Assembly: GCA_964458575.1 (NCBI GenBank)
Contig: CAYWMD010000013.1
Span: 48,449-112,448, forward strand
Source: CAYWMD01 sp964458575
GTDB taxonomy: Bacteria; Verrucomicrobiota; Verrucomicrobiia; Limisphaerales; JADLHS01
Direction of reading: 5' to 3'
DNA length: 64,000 nt
Shown: positions 8,683 to 17,411 of the stretch, piece after piece
Layout: every line of letters begins with the position of its first letter
Numbering within the stretch: the stretch's first letter is position 1
Notes under the pieces: generated by a model
The model's database searches: none
What the model saw: the letters and a program-made list of their open reading frames with translations, nothing else
What the model was told of the DNA's origin: nothing
Translations under genes and position numbers: made by a program

Positions 8683-9873
8683 ATGAAGTCCAAATACGAT
8701 GTTGCAGTGGTCGGCGGGGCCGGTCACGTCGGGGTTCCGCTTTCATTGGTGCTGGCCGCGCGCGGTTTGCGGACGCTCATCCTGGACGTGAACGCCGCGG
8801 CGCTGGAGGCCTTGCGTTCGGGACGACTTCCGTTCATTGAAGATGATGGCGAAGCGTTGCTGCGCGCAGCGCTGCGCAAGCGGAGGCTGGGTTTCTCCCA
8901 AAACCCCGCGGACCTGCGCAGCGTTCCCGCCGTGGTGGTCACCATCGGTACGCCGATTGATGAATTTCACAATCCCAACCCCACCTTGCTGACCAAGTGC
9001 ATTGATGGCTTGTTGCCGCACCTTGCCTCCGGGCAGACCATCATCCTCCGTTCAACCGTCGCGCCGGGCGCCACGGAATTTCTGGAGCGGCACCTGCGCC
9101 GTCGCGGGTCGAAGGTGGGCCTGGCGTTTTGTCCCGAGCGTGTGGTGCAAGGCAAGGGCGTGGTCGAGATTCAAACCATCCCGCAACTCGTCACTGCCAC
9201 CTCACCCAAGGCGCTGAAAGTCGCGCGCAATCTCTTCGCGAAGATTTCACCGCGCGTCATCGAGATGACCCCGCGCGAGGCGGAGTTCGCCAAACTCATT
9301 TGCAATACATTTCGCTACATCACCTTTGCCGCGACCAACCAGCTTTACATGATGTGCGCACAGGCGGGCATTGATTATCTGCGGCTGCTGGAGAAGGTGC
9401 GCGAAGGCTATCCGCGCATGGCCTACATTCCCGGTCCGGGGTTCGCCGCCGGGCCGTGTCTGATGAAGGACACCATGCAGTTGTTCGCCTTCGGCCGGCA
9501 CAGTTTCCCGCTGGGCCAGACCGCCATGACCATCAACGAGGGCCTGCCCAACTTCGTCGTCGAACAACTGCGCAGCCGGATGGATTTGCGGAAGAAAAAA
9601 ATCGGCATCCTCGGCATGGCGTTCAAGGCTGAATCCGACGATATCCGCGACTCGCTTTCCTACAAGCTTGGCAAAATCCTGCGCTTCGAAGGCGCGGATG
9701 TCATGTATTCGGATGAATACGTGAAAGACCCCACGTTCATTTCCAAAGAGCAACTGTGCCGCCGATCCGAAATCATCATCATTGGCGTGCCGCACAAGGC
9801 TTATCGTTCGCTGAAAATTCCGCGCAAGGCGGAAGTGGTGGATCTCTGGGGCATCACGCGCCAGCGGCCATGA
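8683..9873 (+). CDS. Nucleotide-sugar dehydrogenase (UDP-glucose/GDP-mannose dehydrogenase family)
   Basis: This 396-residue protein has an N-terminal Rossmann fold (VAVVGGAGHVGVPL), the middle helix with EFAKLICNTFRY, and the catalytic cysteine in FAAGPCLMKDT. It oxidises a nucleotide-linked sugar to the uronic acid with two NAD+. The dinucleotide loop reads GGAGHVG; many relatives have GxGYVG. The GFAAGPC form groups with UDP-N-acetyl-mannosamine or related dehydrogenases more than with classical Ugd, but substrate is uncertain. It opens the long plus-strand sugar cassette. Confidence 0.88.
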   Translation: MKSKYDVAVVGGAGHVGVPLSLVLAARGLRTLILDVNAAALEALRSGRLPFIEDDGEALLRAALRKRRLGFSQNPADLRSVPAVVVTIGTPIDEFHNPNPTLLTKCIDGLLPHLASGQTIILRSTVAPGATEFLERHLRRRGSKVGLAFCPERVVQGKGVVEIQTIPQLVTATSPKALKVARNLFAKISPRVIEMTPREAEFAKLICNTFRYITFAATNQLYMMCAQAGIDYLRLLEKVREGYPRMAYIPGPGFAAGPCLMKDTMQLFAFGRHSFPLGQTAMTINEGLPNFVVEQLRSRMDLRKKKIGILGMAFKAESDDIRDSLSYKLGKILRFEGADVMYSDEYVKDPTFISKEQLCRRSEIIIIGVPHKAYRSLKIPRKAEVVDLWGITRQRP

Positions 9874-9892
9874 CGGACCAGTCGTATTGTAC

Positions 9893-10192
9893 ATGAACCA
9901 AGATCAGGCCATCCAGATCGTTCTCGCCGCTCTTGGCGAATTCAACCAGATCCACCGCAGCGACCGTCCGGTGCCGCTGGCGGCGGACACGCGCCTGTTC
10001 GGATCGGGTGGCCACCTGGATTCGTTGAATCTCGTCCGCTTCGTTTTCTTGGTCGAAGAAGCCATCCAGCAACGCACCGGCCAGACACTCGCGTTGACCG
10101 ACGAGAAGGCCATGTCGCAGCGGACCAGCCCCTTCGGCTCCGTCACATCGCTGGCGAACTACATCGTCGGCGCGCTTGCCAGCCAGTCATGA
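9893..10192 (+). CDS. Acyl carrier protein
   Basis: This 99-residue protein has the 4'-phosphopantetheine attachment motif at GGHLDSLNLVRF, with serine 44 as the predicted attachment site. The helices before and after fit a four-helix ACP fold. The gene ends inside the start of the SDR gene (ATGA overlap at 10189-10192), so the two are translationally coupled. A discrete ACP beside a reductase and an adenylate-forming ligase inside a sugar locus suggests that it holds an acyl group later moved to an amino sugar. Confidence 0.85.
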   Translation: MNQDQAIQIVLAALGEFNQIHRSDRPVPLAADTRLFGSGGHLDSLNLVRFVFLVEEAIQQRTGQTLALTDEKAMSQRTSPFGSVTSLANYIVGALASQS

Positions 10193-10890
10193 CCGACGTT
10201 CCTGTCACGCTCATCACCGGCACCCGGAAAGGCATCGGGCGATTTCTGGCCGAGCAGTTCGCGGCCAAGGGCCACGCGGTGGTGGGTTGTTCCCGCGAGC
10301 AACCCGACTGGACCGCACCCAACTATTTCCACGTGTGCTGTGATGTTTCCGACGAGCCGGCGGTGTTGAAACTGTTTGCCGCGGTGCGCGAGCGTTATGG
10401 CCGCTTGGATCATTTGATCAACAATGCCGGCATCGCGTCCATGAACCACTGCTTGCTCACGCCGGTGGGCACGGTGCGGCGCGTGTTGGAAACCAACGTC
10501 GTCGGCAGCTTTCTTTTCTGCCGCGAGGCAGCGCGGTTGATGCAACGCCGGAATTTTGGCCGCATGGTAAACTTTTCCACCGTCGCCACGCCGCTCAAAC
10601 TGGAGGGTGAGGCGGTCTATGCCGCGTCCAAAGCCGCCATCCTGTCGCTGACCGAAGTTTTGGCGCGCGAACTCGCGCCCTTCGGCATCACGGTCAACGC
10701 CGTCGGGCCGACTCCCATCGAAACGGACCTCATCAAATCCGTGCCCAAGGACAAAATGGAGCGGCTCATCGCCCGCCAGGCCATTCCACGCTATGGGACG
10801 TTCGAAGACGTGCTCAATGTCATCGAATTCTACCTTTCCCAGCGCAGCGGTTTCATCACCGGTCAAAACGTCTATCTCGGGGGCGTCTGA
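10189..10890 (+). CDS. Short-chain dehydrogenase/reductase (FabG-like)
   Basis: This 233-residue classical SDR has the NAD(P)-binding TGTRKGIG at residues 10-17, NNAG at 78-81, and the catalytic set Ser130, Tyr144 and Lys148 (YAASK). The C-terminus (QRSGFITGQNVYLGGV) matches 3-oxoacyl-ACP reductases. It is wedged between an ACP gene and an AMP-ligase gene with overlapping start and stop codons on both sides. This supports reduction of a 3-oxoacyl-ACP to 3-hydroxyacyl-ACP; action on a sugar is the alternative. Confidence 0.9.
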   Translation: MTDVPVTLITGTRKGIGRFLAEQFAAKGHAVVGCSREQPDWTAPNYFHVCCDVSDEPAVLKLFAAVRERYGRLDHLINNAGIASMNHCLLTPVGTVRRVLETNVVGSFLFCREAARLMQRRNFGRMVNFSTVATPLKLEGEAVYAASKAAILSLTEVLARELAPFGITVNAVGPTPIETDLIKSVPKDKMERLIARQAIPRYGTFEDVLNVIEFYLSQRSGFITGQNVYLGGV

Positions 10891-12236
10891 TGGGGGCGAG
10901 ATTTCTGCTGGCGAGATTTCAGGAGCAACCTGACCGGATCGCCCTGCGCTGGAACGACACGAACCTGATTTACGGTGTCCTCGCCACTCGTGTGGCCGCG
11001 TTCGGGCAGCAGTTCAAGGAGGCCGGTATCCGCGCGGGAGACGTCGTCATGTTGACGGCGGATTATCATCCCGCCGGCCTCGCGTCGCTGCTCGCCTTGA
11101 TTGAGGCGGGCGCCATCATTGTTCCGTTCAGTGAAACCACCGGTTCGCGTCGCACACAGCTTGCAGCGTTGAGTTCGGCGTCATGGCTCGTGGAGGCCGC
11201 GGGCGACGAAACTCCGCACGTTCAGTCCCAACCGGGCGGGACTCCGCCTGAACCCATCAACACCTTGCGCACGCGGCAGCATCCGGGATTAATTCTGTTC
11301 ACGTCCGGCTCAACCGGCGCACCCAAGGGCATTGTCCACGACCTTGACCAGTTGCTGGAGAAATTTGAGCCGCGCCGCAAGGACTTTTCGACGATTGCCT
11401 TTCTGCTGTTCGACCACATCGGCGGGCTGGACACGATGTTTTACAGCCTTTCCAACCTCAGCCAACTCATCGCCGTGCGCAGTCGTTCGGTCGAAGACGT
11501 GTGCCGCGCCATTGAGTCGGGACGGGCTGAAGTGCTCCCGACTTCGCCGACGTTCCTGAATCTGCTGCTGCTGGCCGACGCGCATCGGCGTTTCGATTTG
11601 AGTTCGCTCCGCATCATCACCTATGGCGCGGAGGTGATGTCGCCGGAGTTGTTGAACAAGTGCGCCACGGCGTTTCCCAATGTCGAGTTCATCCAGAAAT
11701 ACGGGGCGACTGAATTCGGCGCGTTGCGGTCAAAATCTCGTGATCGTGGCTCGGTCTGGGTCAAACTTGGCGGCGAAGGCGTCGAAACCCGCGTGGTGGA
11801 CGGCCAGTTGCAGCTTCGCACGCGCAGTGCCATGGTCGGCTACCTCAACGCGCCCAACCCGTTCACCGCGGATGGCTGGTTCAAAACCGGCGACCGGGTG
11901 GAGGTGGACGGTGAATGGTTGCGCATCCTGGGTCGCGAGTCCGACATGATCAACGTCGGCGGCGACAAGGTTTTTCCCGCCGAGGTTGAAGCGGTGATTC
12001 TGCAAATGGACGGCGTGCGCGAGGTTTCGGTGCGGGGCGAACGCAGCGCGATTCTGGGCCACCAGGTGGTGGCCACGGTTTCGTTGGCACAACCCGAACC
12101 GGTCAACGCATTTCGCGCCCGGCTGGTCCAGTTCTGCCGCGCGCGACTGGCCGAGTTCAAAATTCCGCAAAAAATCATCGTCGTGGACGGTCCTTTGCAC
12201 GATGATCGGTTCAAAGTCGTCCGACGCGCAGCTTAA
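10890..12236 (+). CDS. AMP-dependent acyl synthetase/ligase
   Basis: This 448-residue protein has the adenylate-forming P-loop LFTSGSTGAPKG at residues 137-147, YGATEFG, the KTGDR hinge segment, and the core GRESDMINVGGDKVFPAEVE. A lysine in RFKVVRR near the C-terminus takes the place of the usual catalytic lysine. It would activate a carboxylic acid as acyl-AMP and load CoA or, given its neighbour, the ACP. It is slightly shorter than typical acyl-CoA ligases (500-550). It shares one base with the SDR stop codon (TGATG). Confidence 0.9.
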   Translation: MGARFLLARFQEQPDRIALRWNDTNLIYGVLATRVAAFGQQFKEAGIRAGDVVMLTADYHPAGLASLLALIEAGAIIVPFSETTGSRRTQLAALSSASWLVEAAGDETPHVQSQPGGTPPEPINTLRTRQHPGLILFTSGSTGAPKGIVHDLDQLLEKFEPRRKDFSTIAFLLFDHIGGLDTMFYSLSNLSQLIAVRSRSVEDVCRAIESGRAEVLPTSPTFLNLLLLADAHRRFDLSSLRIITYGAEVMSPELLNKCATAFPNVEFIQKYGATEFGALRSKSRDRGSVWVKLGGEGVETRVVDGQLQLRTRSAMVGYLNAPNPFTADGWFKTGDRVEVDGEWLRILGRESDMINVGGDKVFPAEVEAVILQMDGVREVSVRGERSAILGHQVVATVSLAQPEPVNAFRARLVQFCRARLAEFKIPQKIIVVDGPLHDDRFKVVRRAA

Positions 12237-12244
12237 GTTTGCAA

Positions 12245-12814
12245 ATGCCCGTATCCGAAAACATTTTCTTCGACGTGAAGTCCCTGGCGCACCTGGGGCG
12301 CAGTGCCATCGTCGGTCGGACGGTCCGCGTTCGGCGGCCGGAACTCGTGCGCATCGGCGAACACACGATTATTGATGACTTCATCTACATCTCCGGCGGT
12401 TTTGAGATTGGCCGTTTCGGGCACGTGGCACCCAACGTGAACCTCGTGGGCGCGCGCGGCGTCATCCGCGCAGGGGACTTTGTCGGCATCGCATGCGGAT
12501 GCTGCGTTTACGCCACCAGTTCGGATTATCTGAACGCCTCCCTGGATCTGCCGAGTGTGCCCGAGGAATTTCACTTTGGCGGGACGGTCGAGGATGTGCG
12601 TCTGGGCGATCATGTGATTCTCGGTGCGCATACCGTCGTTTTGCCCGGTGTCGTCTTGCCCGAAGGCGTGGCCACCGCCGCGCACACTGTTTTGCGCAAG
12701 CAGGATTACCAGCCGTGGACGCTCTACGGCGGTTGGGAAGGTAAGCCGATTGCGCCGCGCCGGCACAAACGTCTGGACGAAGCCGTCGCCCGCGTCAAAG
12801 CCGCCCGCCCCTGA
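12245..12814 (+). CDS. Hexapeptide-repeat (left-handed beta-helix) acyltransferase
   Basis: This 189-residue protein has imperfect hexapeptide repeats across most of its length (IGEHTIIDDFIYI, IGRFGHVAPNVNLVG, LGDHVILGAHTVVLPGVVL). Family members are trimeric cytoplasmic enzymes that move an acyl group from CoA or ACP to a sugar hydroxyl or amine. ATG 12245 is preferred over upstream codons because the repeats begin shortly after it. It lies between the ACP/ligase genes and the aminotransferase. Inference: it joins the activated acyl group to the amino sugar. Confidence 0.86.
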   Translation: MPVSENIFFDVKSLAHLGRSAIVGRTVRVRRPELVRIGEHTIIDDFIYISGGFEIGRFGHVAPNVNLVGARGVIRAGDFVGIACGCCVYATSSDYLNASLDLPSVPEEFHFGGTVEDVRLGDHVILGAHTVVLPGVVLPEGVATAAHTVLRKQDYQPWTLYGGWEGKPIAPRRHKRLDEAVARVKAARP

Positions 12815-12826
12815 GTTTTGACCCGC

Positions 12827-13924
12827 ATGACTTTCAACTTCACCACGGTGTCCGAGGAAGCCATCGCCAACGCGGTTGCCACGCTGCGTTCGGGTTTCTT
12901 GAGCGAGGGCAAGCAGGTCAAGCGTTTCGAGAATGAACTGTCCGCACAGTTAGGACTGATCCGACCAGTGGCGCTCAACAGCGGTACGACGGCGCTCCAT
13001 CTGGCTTTGGTTCTCGCGGGCGTGCAAACCGGCGACGAAGTCATCATTCCACCGCAGACATTCATCGCCACGGGCATGGCGGTGCTCATGGCCGGGGCGA
13101 CGCCCGTATTCGCGGACATTCAATACCAGACTGGCAATCTTGATCCGGCGTCGTTCGAGAAAAAAATCACCGCCAGAACCAGGGCGGTCATCCCGGTCCA
13201 TTGGGCGGGTTATCCCTGTGACATGGAGGAGATCAATCAAATCGCCGCCCGGCACAAGCTGGCGGTGATTGAGGATGCCGCCCACGCGCTGGGCGCGACC
13301 TATCACGGCAAACCCGTCGGTGCGATTTCGCGGTTCACGGCGTTTTCTTTTCAGGCGATCAAACATCTGACCACCGGCGACGGCGGTGCCTTGTGTTGCC
13401 TGAACGCGGAGGACGAGAAGCGCGCACGGGTCCGGCGCTGGTTCGGGATTGACCGCGACAATAGTCCAGCGTCGTTTCTCGGCGAGCGCCAATACGACGC
13501 GGATGCGGTGGGTTACAAATATCACCTGAACGATCTCGGCGCCGCCATCGGTCTGGGCAATCTAATCTTGTTCCCCAAGGCGCTGGCGCGATTGCGGGAA
13601 ATTGCGCGCCGTTATCGTGAGGCTTTTGCCGGCTTGCCGGGCATCACGCTTTTGGAGAACCGGCCTGACCGTGAATCCGCCTGCTGGCTCTTCACGCTGC
13701 TGGCCGACCGGCGCGATGACTTTCTTCGCGCGCTCCAAAGCCGCGGCGTGCCCGCGTCGGTCTTTCACCAACGAATTGACCGCAACTCCGTTTTCGGCGG
13801 CACGCGCACAGACCTGCCGAACATGGACCGGTTCAACGAACATCAAGCCAGTGTGCCGTTGCACGCCGGCTTGACCGACGACGAAGCGCAAACCGCCATC
13901 GCGGCGGTCCAGGCGGGCTGGTAA
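12827..13924 (+). CDS. DegT/DnrJ/EryC1/StrS-family sugar aminotransferase
   Basis: This 365-residue PLP enzyme has NSGTTALHLAL (PLP phosphate binding), IEDAAHALGA with the cofactor-contacting aspartate, and the Schiff-base lysine at K179 in FQAIKHLTTGDGG. It transfers an amino group, usually from glutamate, to a keto nucleotide sugar, giving a 3- or 4-amino sugar. The ATG at 12827 follows the acyltransferase stop by 12 bases; a TTG at 12818 would add three residues. Together with the acyltransferase it forms the classic aminotransferase/N-acyltransferase pair. Confidence 0.92.
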   Translation: MTFNFTTVSEEAIANAVATLRSGFLSEGKQVKRFENELSAQLGLIRPVALNSGTTALHLALVLAGVQTGDEVIIPPQTFIATGMAVLMAGATPVFADIQYQTGNLDPASFEKKITARTRAVIPVHWAGYPCDMEEINQIAARHKLAVIEDAAHALGATYHGKPVGAISRFTAFSFQAIKHLTTGDGGALCCLNAEDEKRARVRRWFGIDRDNSPASFLGERQYDADAVGYKYHLNDLGAAIGLGNLILFPKALARLREIARRYREAFAGLPGITLLENRPDRESACWLFTLLADRRDDFLRALQSRGVPASVFHQRIDRNSVFGGTRTDLPNMDRFNEHQASVPLHAGLTDDEAQTAIAAVQAGW

Positions 13925-13947
13925 TTCTCGAACACAACAAAACAAAC

Positions 13948-14925
13948 ATGAAAATACTCATCACCGGCAGCGAAGGTTCGCTGGCACAAATGGTCATCCC
14001 ACCGCTGCTCGCCGAAGGGCACACGCTGGTGGGCGTGGACAACTTCGCCCGCTATGGCCACGTCAAACGCGACCGCCCCTACGAATTTCACACCGGCGAC
14101 CTTTGCGACACCGCGGTCGTGAAGCAGCTATACGCGAACCACCGGTTCGATTGCATCTACCACTTCGCGGCGCTCGTGTATGGCGTGGTGGGTTTTCACA
14201 AGAAACCGGCCGACATCATTGCCGACAACAACCTGATCACGATCAACCTGCTCAAATACGGCCACGACCGCGTGAAGCGATTTGTGTATCTGTCTTCTTC
14301 GATGGTTTACGAGACCTCGCGTTCGTGGCCGCATCGCGAGGAGGAAACCGACACGTTGCCGGTCATGCGCACCGCCTATGGCTTGTCCAAATACATCGGC
14401 GAACGCGTCGTGCAATCCTTCCAGCAGCAGTTCGGCATCGAATACGTGATCTGGCGGCCGTTCAACATCATCACGCCGTTTGAAAAGCCCGAGGAGGAGG
14501 GCTTCAGCCACGTGTTTAGCGACATGATCGAAAAAATCCTCGCCCGCAAACTTCAGCCCGTGCCGGTCCTGGGGGATGGCGAGCAAATCCGCTGTTTCAC
14601 CAACATCAGCGACGTGGCGGATGTCATCGCGCGCTACAGCCTGCGTTCCGAAGCCACCAATCAGGCCATCAACATCGGCAACCCGGAACCAACAACGGTG
14701 AAGCAACTCGCTGCCAAGATCGTGGCCATCGGCGGGAAACTCGGGTTGCTGGATCCTTCGTACAAACTGAGCTTTGAACACCAGCCGGTTTATGCCGACG
14801 ACGTGAAGAAGCGCATTCCCGATGTGAGCAAGATCAACAAGCTGTTTGGCTGGGAGGCGAAGACGCGCGTGGATGCGTCATTGGAACAGTGCATCCGTTT
14901 TCGCTTTAACCTGCCGCGTGCCTGA
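13948..14925 (+). CDS. NAD-dependent sugar epimerase/dehydratase (extended SDR)
   Basis: This 325-residue extended SDR starts MKILITGSEGSLA, where the third glycine of the GxxGxxG loop is replaced by alanine. The catalytic Tyr144 and Lys148 lie in TAYGLSKYIGE, and serines in YLSSSMVYE complete the site. RPFNIITPFEKP is a nucleotide-sugar-binding segment. It would act on a nucleotide sugar (epimerase, dehydratase or decarboxylase). The end overlaps the GT2 gene at 14925, so both are in one operon. Confidence 0.9.
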   Translation: MKILITGSEGSLAQMVIPPLLAEGHTLVGVDNFARYGHVKRDRPYEFHTGDLCDTAVVKQLYANHRFDCIYHFAALVYGVVGFHKKPADIIADNNLITINLLKYGHDRVKRFVYLSSSMVYETSRSWPHREEETDTLPVMRTAYGLSKYIGERVVQSFQQQFGIEYVIWRPFNIITPFEKPEEEGFSHVFSDMIEKILARKLQPVPVLGDGEQIRCFTNISDVADVIARYSLRSEATNQAINIGNPEPTTVKQLAAKIVAIGGKLGLLDPSYKLSFEHQPVYADDVKKRIPDVSKINKLFGWEAKTRVDASLEQCIRFRFNLPRA

Positions 14926-15734
14926 TGAACGGCGATTGCCAACCGGAGTTGACCATCCTGCTCCCCGTGCGCAACGAGGAGATGAACTTGCGCGTCATGC
15001 TGCGCATCCTCCGGACGGTGCTGGAATTTCCCCACGAGATTCTGGTGATTCACGACACCCCGGATGACCGCAGCATCCCGGTGGTCCGTGAAGCGCAAGC
15101 CGCCTATCCTGGCCTGCGCGCGGTGCACAATACGCTGGGTCGCGGCGTCATCAATGCCGTGCGGGCGGGCGTGGCCGCCGCGCGGGGTGACACCGTTCTC
15201 ATCTTGTGCGCGGATGACACCGGGCCGGTACTGGTGATCGAGGACATGCTGGCGTTGGCCCGCGCGGGTTGCGATTTTGTGAGTGTTACGCGCTACGCGC
15301 ACGGCGGGCGGCGCTTGGGCGGCTCGATCATCGGTGGCGCGCTTTCCCGGACGGCCAACTGGCTGTTTCACCGGCTGGTGCGTTCGCCGTTCTCGGACGC
15401 CACGACCGGCGGCAAGTTGTTTCGGCGGACATTGTTCGAGAAGTTCAACCTGCAAAGCCGGCCCGTCGGCTGGGCGTTCGCTTTCGAGATGGCCATCAAA
15501 GCCCAGCACCTGGATCTAAAGCTGGGCGAAGTGCCGCTGGTCAGCATTGACCGGCTCTTCGGCGGGCAATCCAGCTTCCGGCTCGGGCCGTGGCTGGTGG
15601 AATATCTCCGGTGGTTTTTCTGGGGGGTGCGCGCCGCCTGGAAATCGCCGCGCTCAAATCGCCCTGAGGTCAAAGTTCGGGTTCCGGTTTTCTATCAACC
15701 GCCGACCAAAACCGCCGCCGCCACACCTCATTGA
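14925..15734 (+). CDS. Glycosyltransferase family 2 (dolichyl-phosphate mannosyltransferase-like)
   Basis: This 269-residue GT-A enzyme has LTILLPVRNEEMNL at the N-terminus, CADDTGP as the acidic donor-metal motif, and SDATTGGKLFRR, typical of DPM1/GtrB-like enzymes. No C-terminal membrane pair is visible, unlike GtrB. It could load a sugar on the lipid carrier for use by the GT39 transferase encoded head-to-head at its 3' end. The two genes overlap by seven bases, convergently, at 15728-15734. Confidence 0.87.
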   Translation: MNGDCQPELTILLPVRNEEMNLRVMLRILRTVLEFPHEILVIHDTPDDRSIPVVREAQAAYPGLRAVHNTLGRGVINAVRAGVAAARGDTVLILCADDTGPVLVIEDMLALARAGCDFVSVTRYAHGGRRLGGSIIGGALSRTANWLFHRLVRSPFSDATTGGKLFRRTLFEKFNLQSRPVGWAFAFEMAIKAQHLDLKLGEVPLVSIDRLFGGQSSFRLGPWLVEYLRWFFWGVRAAWKSPRSNRPEVKVRVPVFYQPPTKTAAATPH

Positions 15735-17314
15735 AGGTCGGTGCGCCGGAACACGTAGAACCGCTTTTCGTCGTCGCTCATCGCCAGGTGGAATTCTTCC
15801 GCCGGCATCCATTCGGGTCGCGCCAGGCCATAGAACACCACGTAGTCCAGCTTCGGAAAGGGTGGGGCAAATTCATCGTAATAGCGGCGCGCGGCTGCCA
15901 GGTCGTCGACTATCCGGCCGTAGCCCCACAGTTGCAAAGCGTAGAGATATTCCGGCGGGTAGGATTCGGAGTGCAGCCCGCTGGCTTCCGGCGACGCGAA
16001 GAACAAGGCCGAACTGTTGGGAATGAACTTGCCCGCGCAGTATTGCTGAAAGCGAACCAACTCGGGGAGCAGATGCGGCTGTTTTTTCCACGCCAGGTAA
16101 TGCAACGGGCCCGCGGCGATCAGCACCGCGCCCGCCGCGGTCCAGGCAATGCGCTGGAAAGTTCGCGAGCCTGTGGTTACCCGTGTCACGCGGTCCAGCA
16201 GCCACCGCGCGCCGTTGGCCGACACCACGGCGAGAAACGGCGTGATAATGAGCTGGTAATAATCGTGTGGTTGATTGATATGCGCGAATACCACGAGGTA
16301 AGTGGGCGGCACCAGGGCCAGCACCAGGAGCGCAATGGCGCGTTGGCGATCCTTCCGTTCCAGCCAGCCGGCCAGGAGGCCCAGTGGAAACAAAAGCACG
16401 CCCGTCACCCCAACCCACGTTTTCGGCCGGCGTATCACTTGTTCCAGGTAGAACTCGGGTCTCAGCAACTCGGCAAACCCGATGTGGGCCGAGAGTTTTG
16501 CACCGCGGAAGACCGGTGAAACGGAGTTCGCTTTGGCGACGTGCATGCTCCACAGCACAATACAGACGCCAGCGATGGCGAACACGATGCCAACGCGAAT
16601 CCATTGCGCGTTTATGCGCAATCGGCGCGCCGCCACCTGCCACGCCACCAGGCAGACCACGGGCCAGAGGTAGAGCGTCTTGATGAGTGCCGTGAGTAGC
16701 GTTGCCACGGCAAAAACCGTGAAACGGACCGCATTGGTTCGCGGGCTGACCGGCGGTTGGTCGCGCACGTTTAGCAGTAACGCCAGTTGATGAAGAGCCA
16801 GCAATGCCAGAAACACACTGGTGGGATCAATCAGCACGGAGCGCTGGTAAACAACATTCAACGGCGCCAGCCAGTAAATCACCGCCGCCAGCGTCGCCGT
16901 CCTTCGATCCAGCAGGAGGGTCGTCGTCCGATACAACAACCACACCGTGCCGGCGCCGAAGAGAATGTTCCACAGGCGCACAATTTCCACGTGCGGGCCG
17001 AAGAGGCGATACAGCAGCGCCATGGCGGCCTGGAACAGCGGTAGTTCGAGGACGAATGTCGCCGGATACCCGGTGAAATTGGTTTTCGGGTAGAGCAGGT
17101 CAATGCCGTGGGTGTAAAAATTCTCGACGGTCCAGAGTGTCTGGCTTTGGCGGAACGAATGAGCGTCAAATGGCGGATACGACAGACCAATTAGTCGCAG
17201 CCACAACCCCACGGCCAGCGCGAGCCAAAATAGCGTGCGCCATGCCGCTGGCGACACGCTGCAAACGCGGACGCTTTGCTCCGCTTCCGGGGCCGGTGAA
17301 GTATCAGATTGCAT
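15728..17314 (-). CDS. GT39/ArnT-like membrane glycosyltransferase
   Basis: This 528-residue GT-C protein has about eleven membrane helices. The first extracytoplasmic loop has PPFDAHSFRQSQT, where the family keeps its catalytic acidic residue, then KTNFTGYPATFVLELPLFQ. A soluble C-terminal region of about 130 residues follows. These enzymes use polyprenyl-phosphate sugars at the outer face of the membrane to modify lipid or protein. The ATG at 17314 is chosen over a TTG at 17332. A lipid-linked donor could come from the DPM-like enzyme next to it. Confidence 0.82.
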   Translation of the reverse strand: MQSDTSPAPEAEQSVRVCSVSPAAWRTLFWLALAVGLWLRLIGLSYPPFDAHSFRQSQTLWTVENFYTHGIDLLYPKTNFTGYPATFVLELPLFQAAMALLYRLFGPHVEIVRLWNILFGAGTVWLLYRTTTLLLDRRTATLAAVIYWLAPLNVVYQRSVLIDPTSVFLALLALHQLALLLNVRDQPPVSPRTNAVRFTVFAVATLLTALIKTLYLWPVVCLVAWQVAARRLRINAQWIRVGIVFAIAGVCIVLWSMHVAKANSVSPVFRGAKLSAHIGFAELLRPEFYLEQVIRRPKTWVGVTGVLLFPLGLLAGWLERKDRQRAIALLVLALVPPTYLVVFAHINQPHDYYQLIITPFLAVVSANGARWLLDRVTRVTTGSRTFQRIAWTAAGAVLIAAGPLHYLAWKKQPHLLPELVRFQQYCAGKFIPNSSALFFASPEASGLHSESYPPEYLYALQLWGYGRIVDDLAAARRYYDEFAPPFPKLDYVVFYGLARPEWMPAEEFHLAMSDDEKRFYVFRRTDLQ

Positions 17315-17411
17315 CCCCGTCAGCCTAGGCAAACCGGCCGGCGCTTGTCAGCACATTTGGCGGAGCGCCGAGCGCCGACTCGGTTCGAACGGCATGGTTT
17401 GATTCTGCGTC

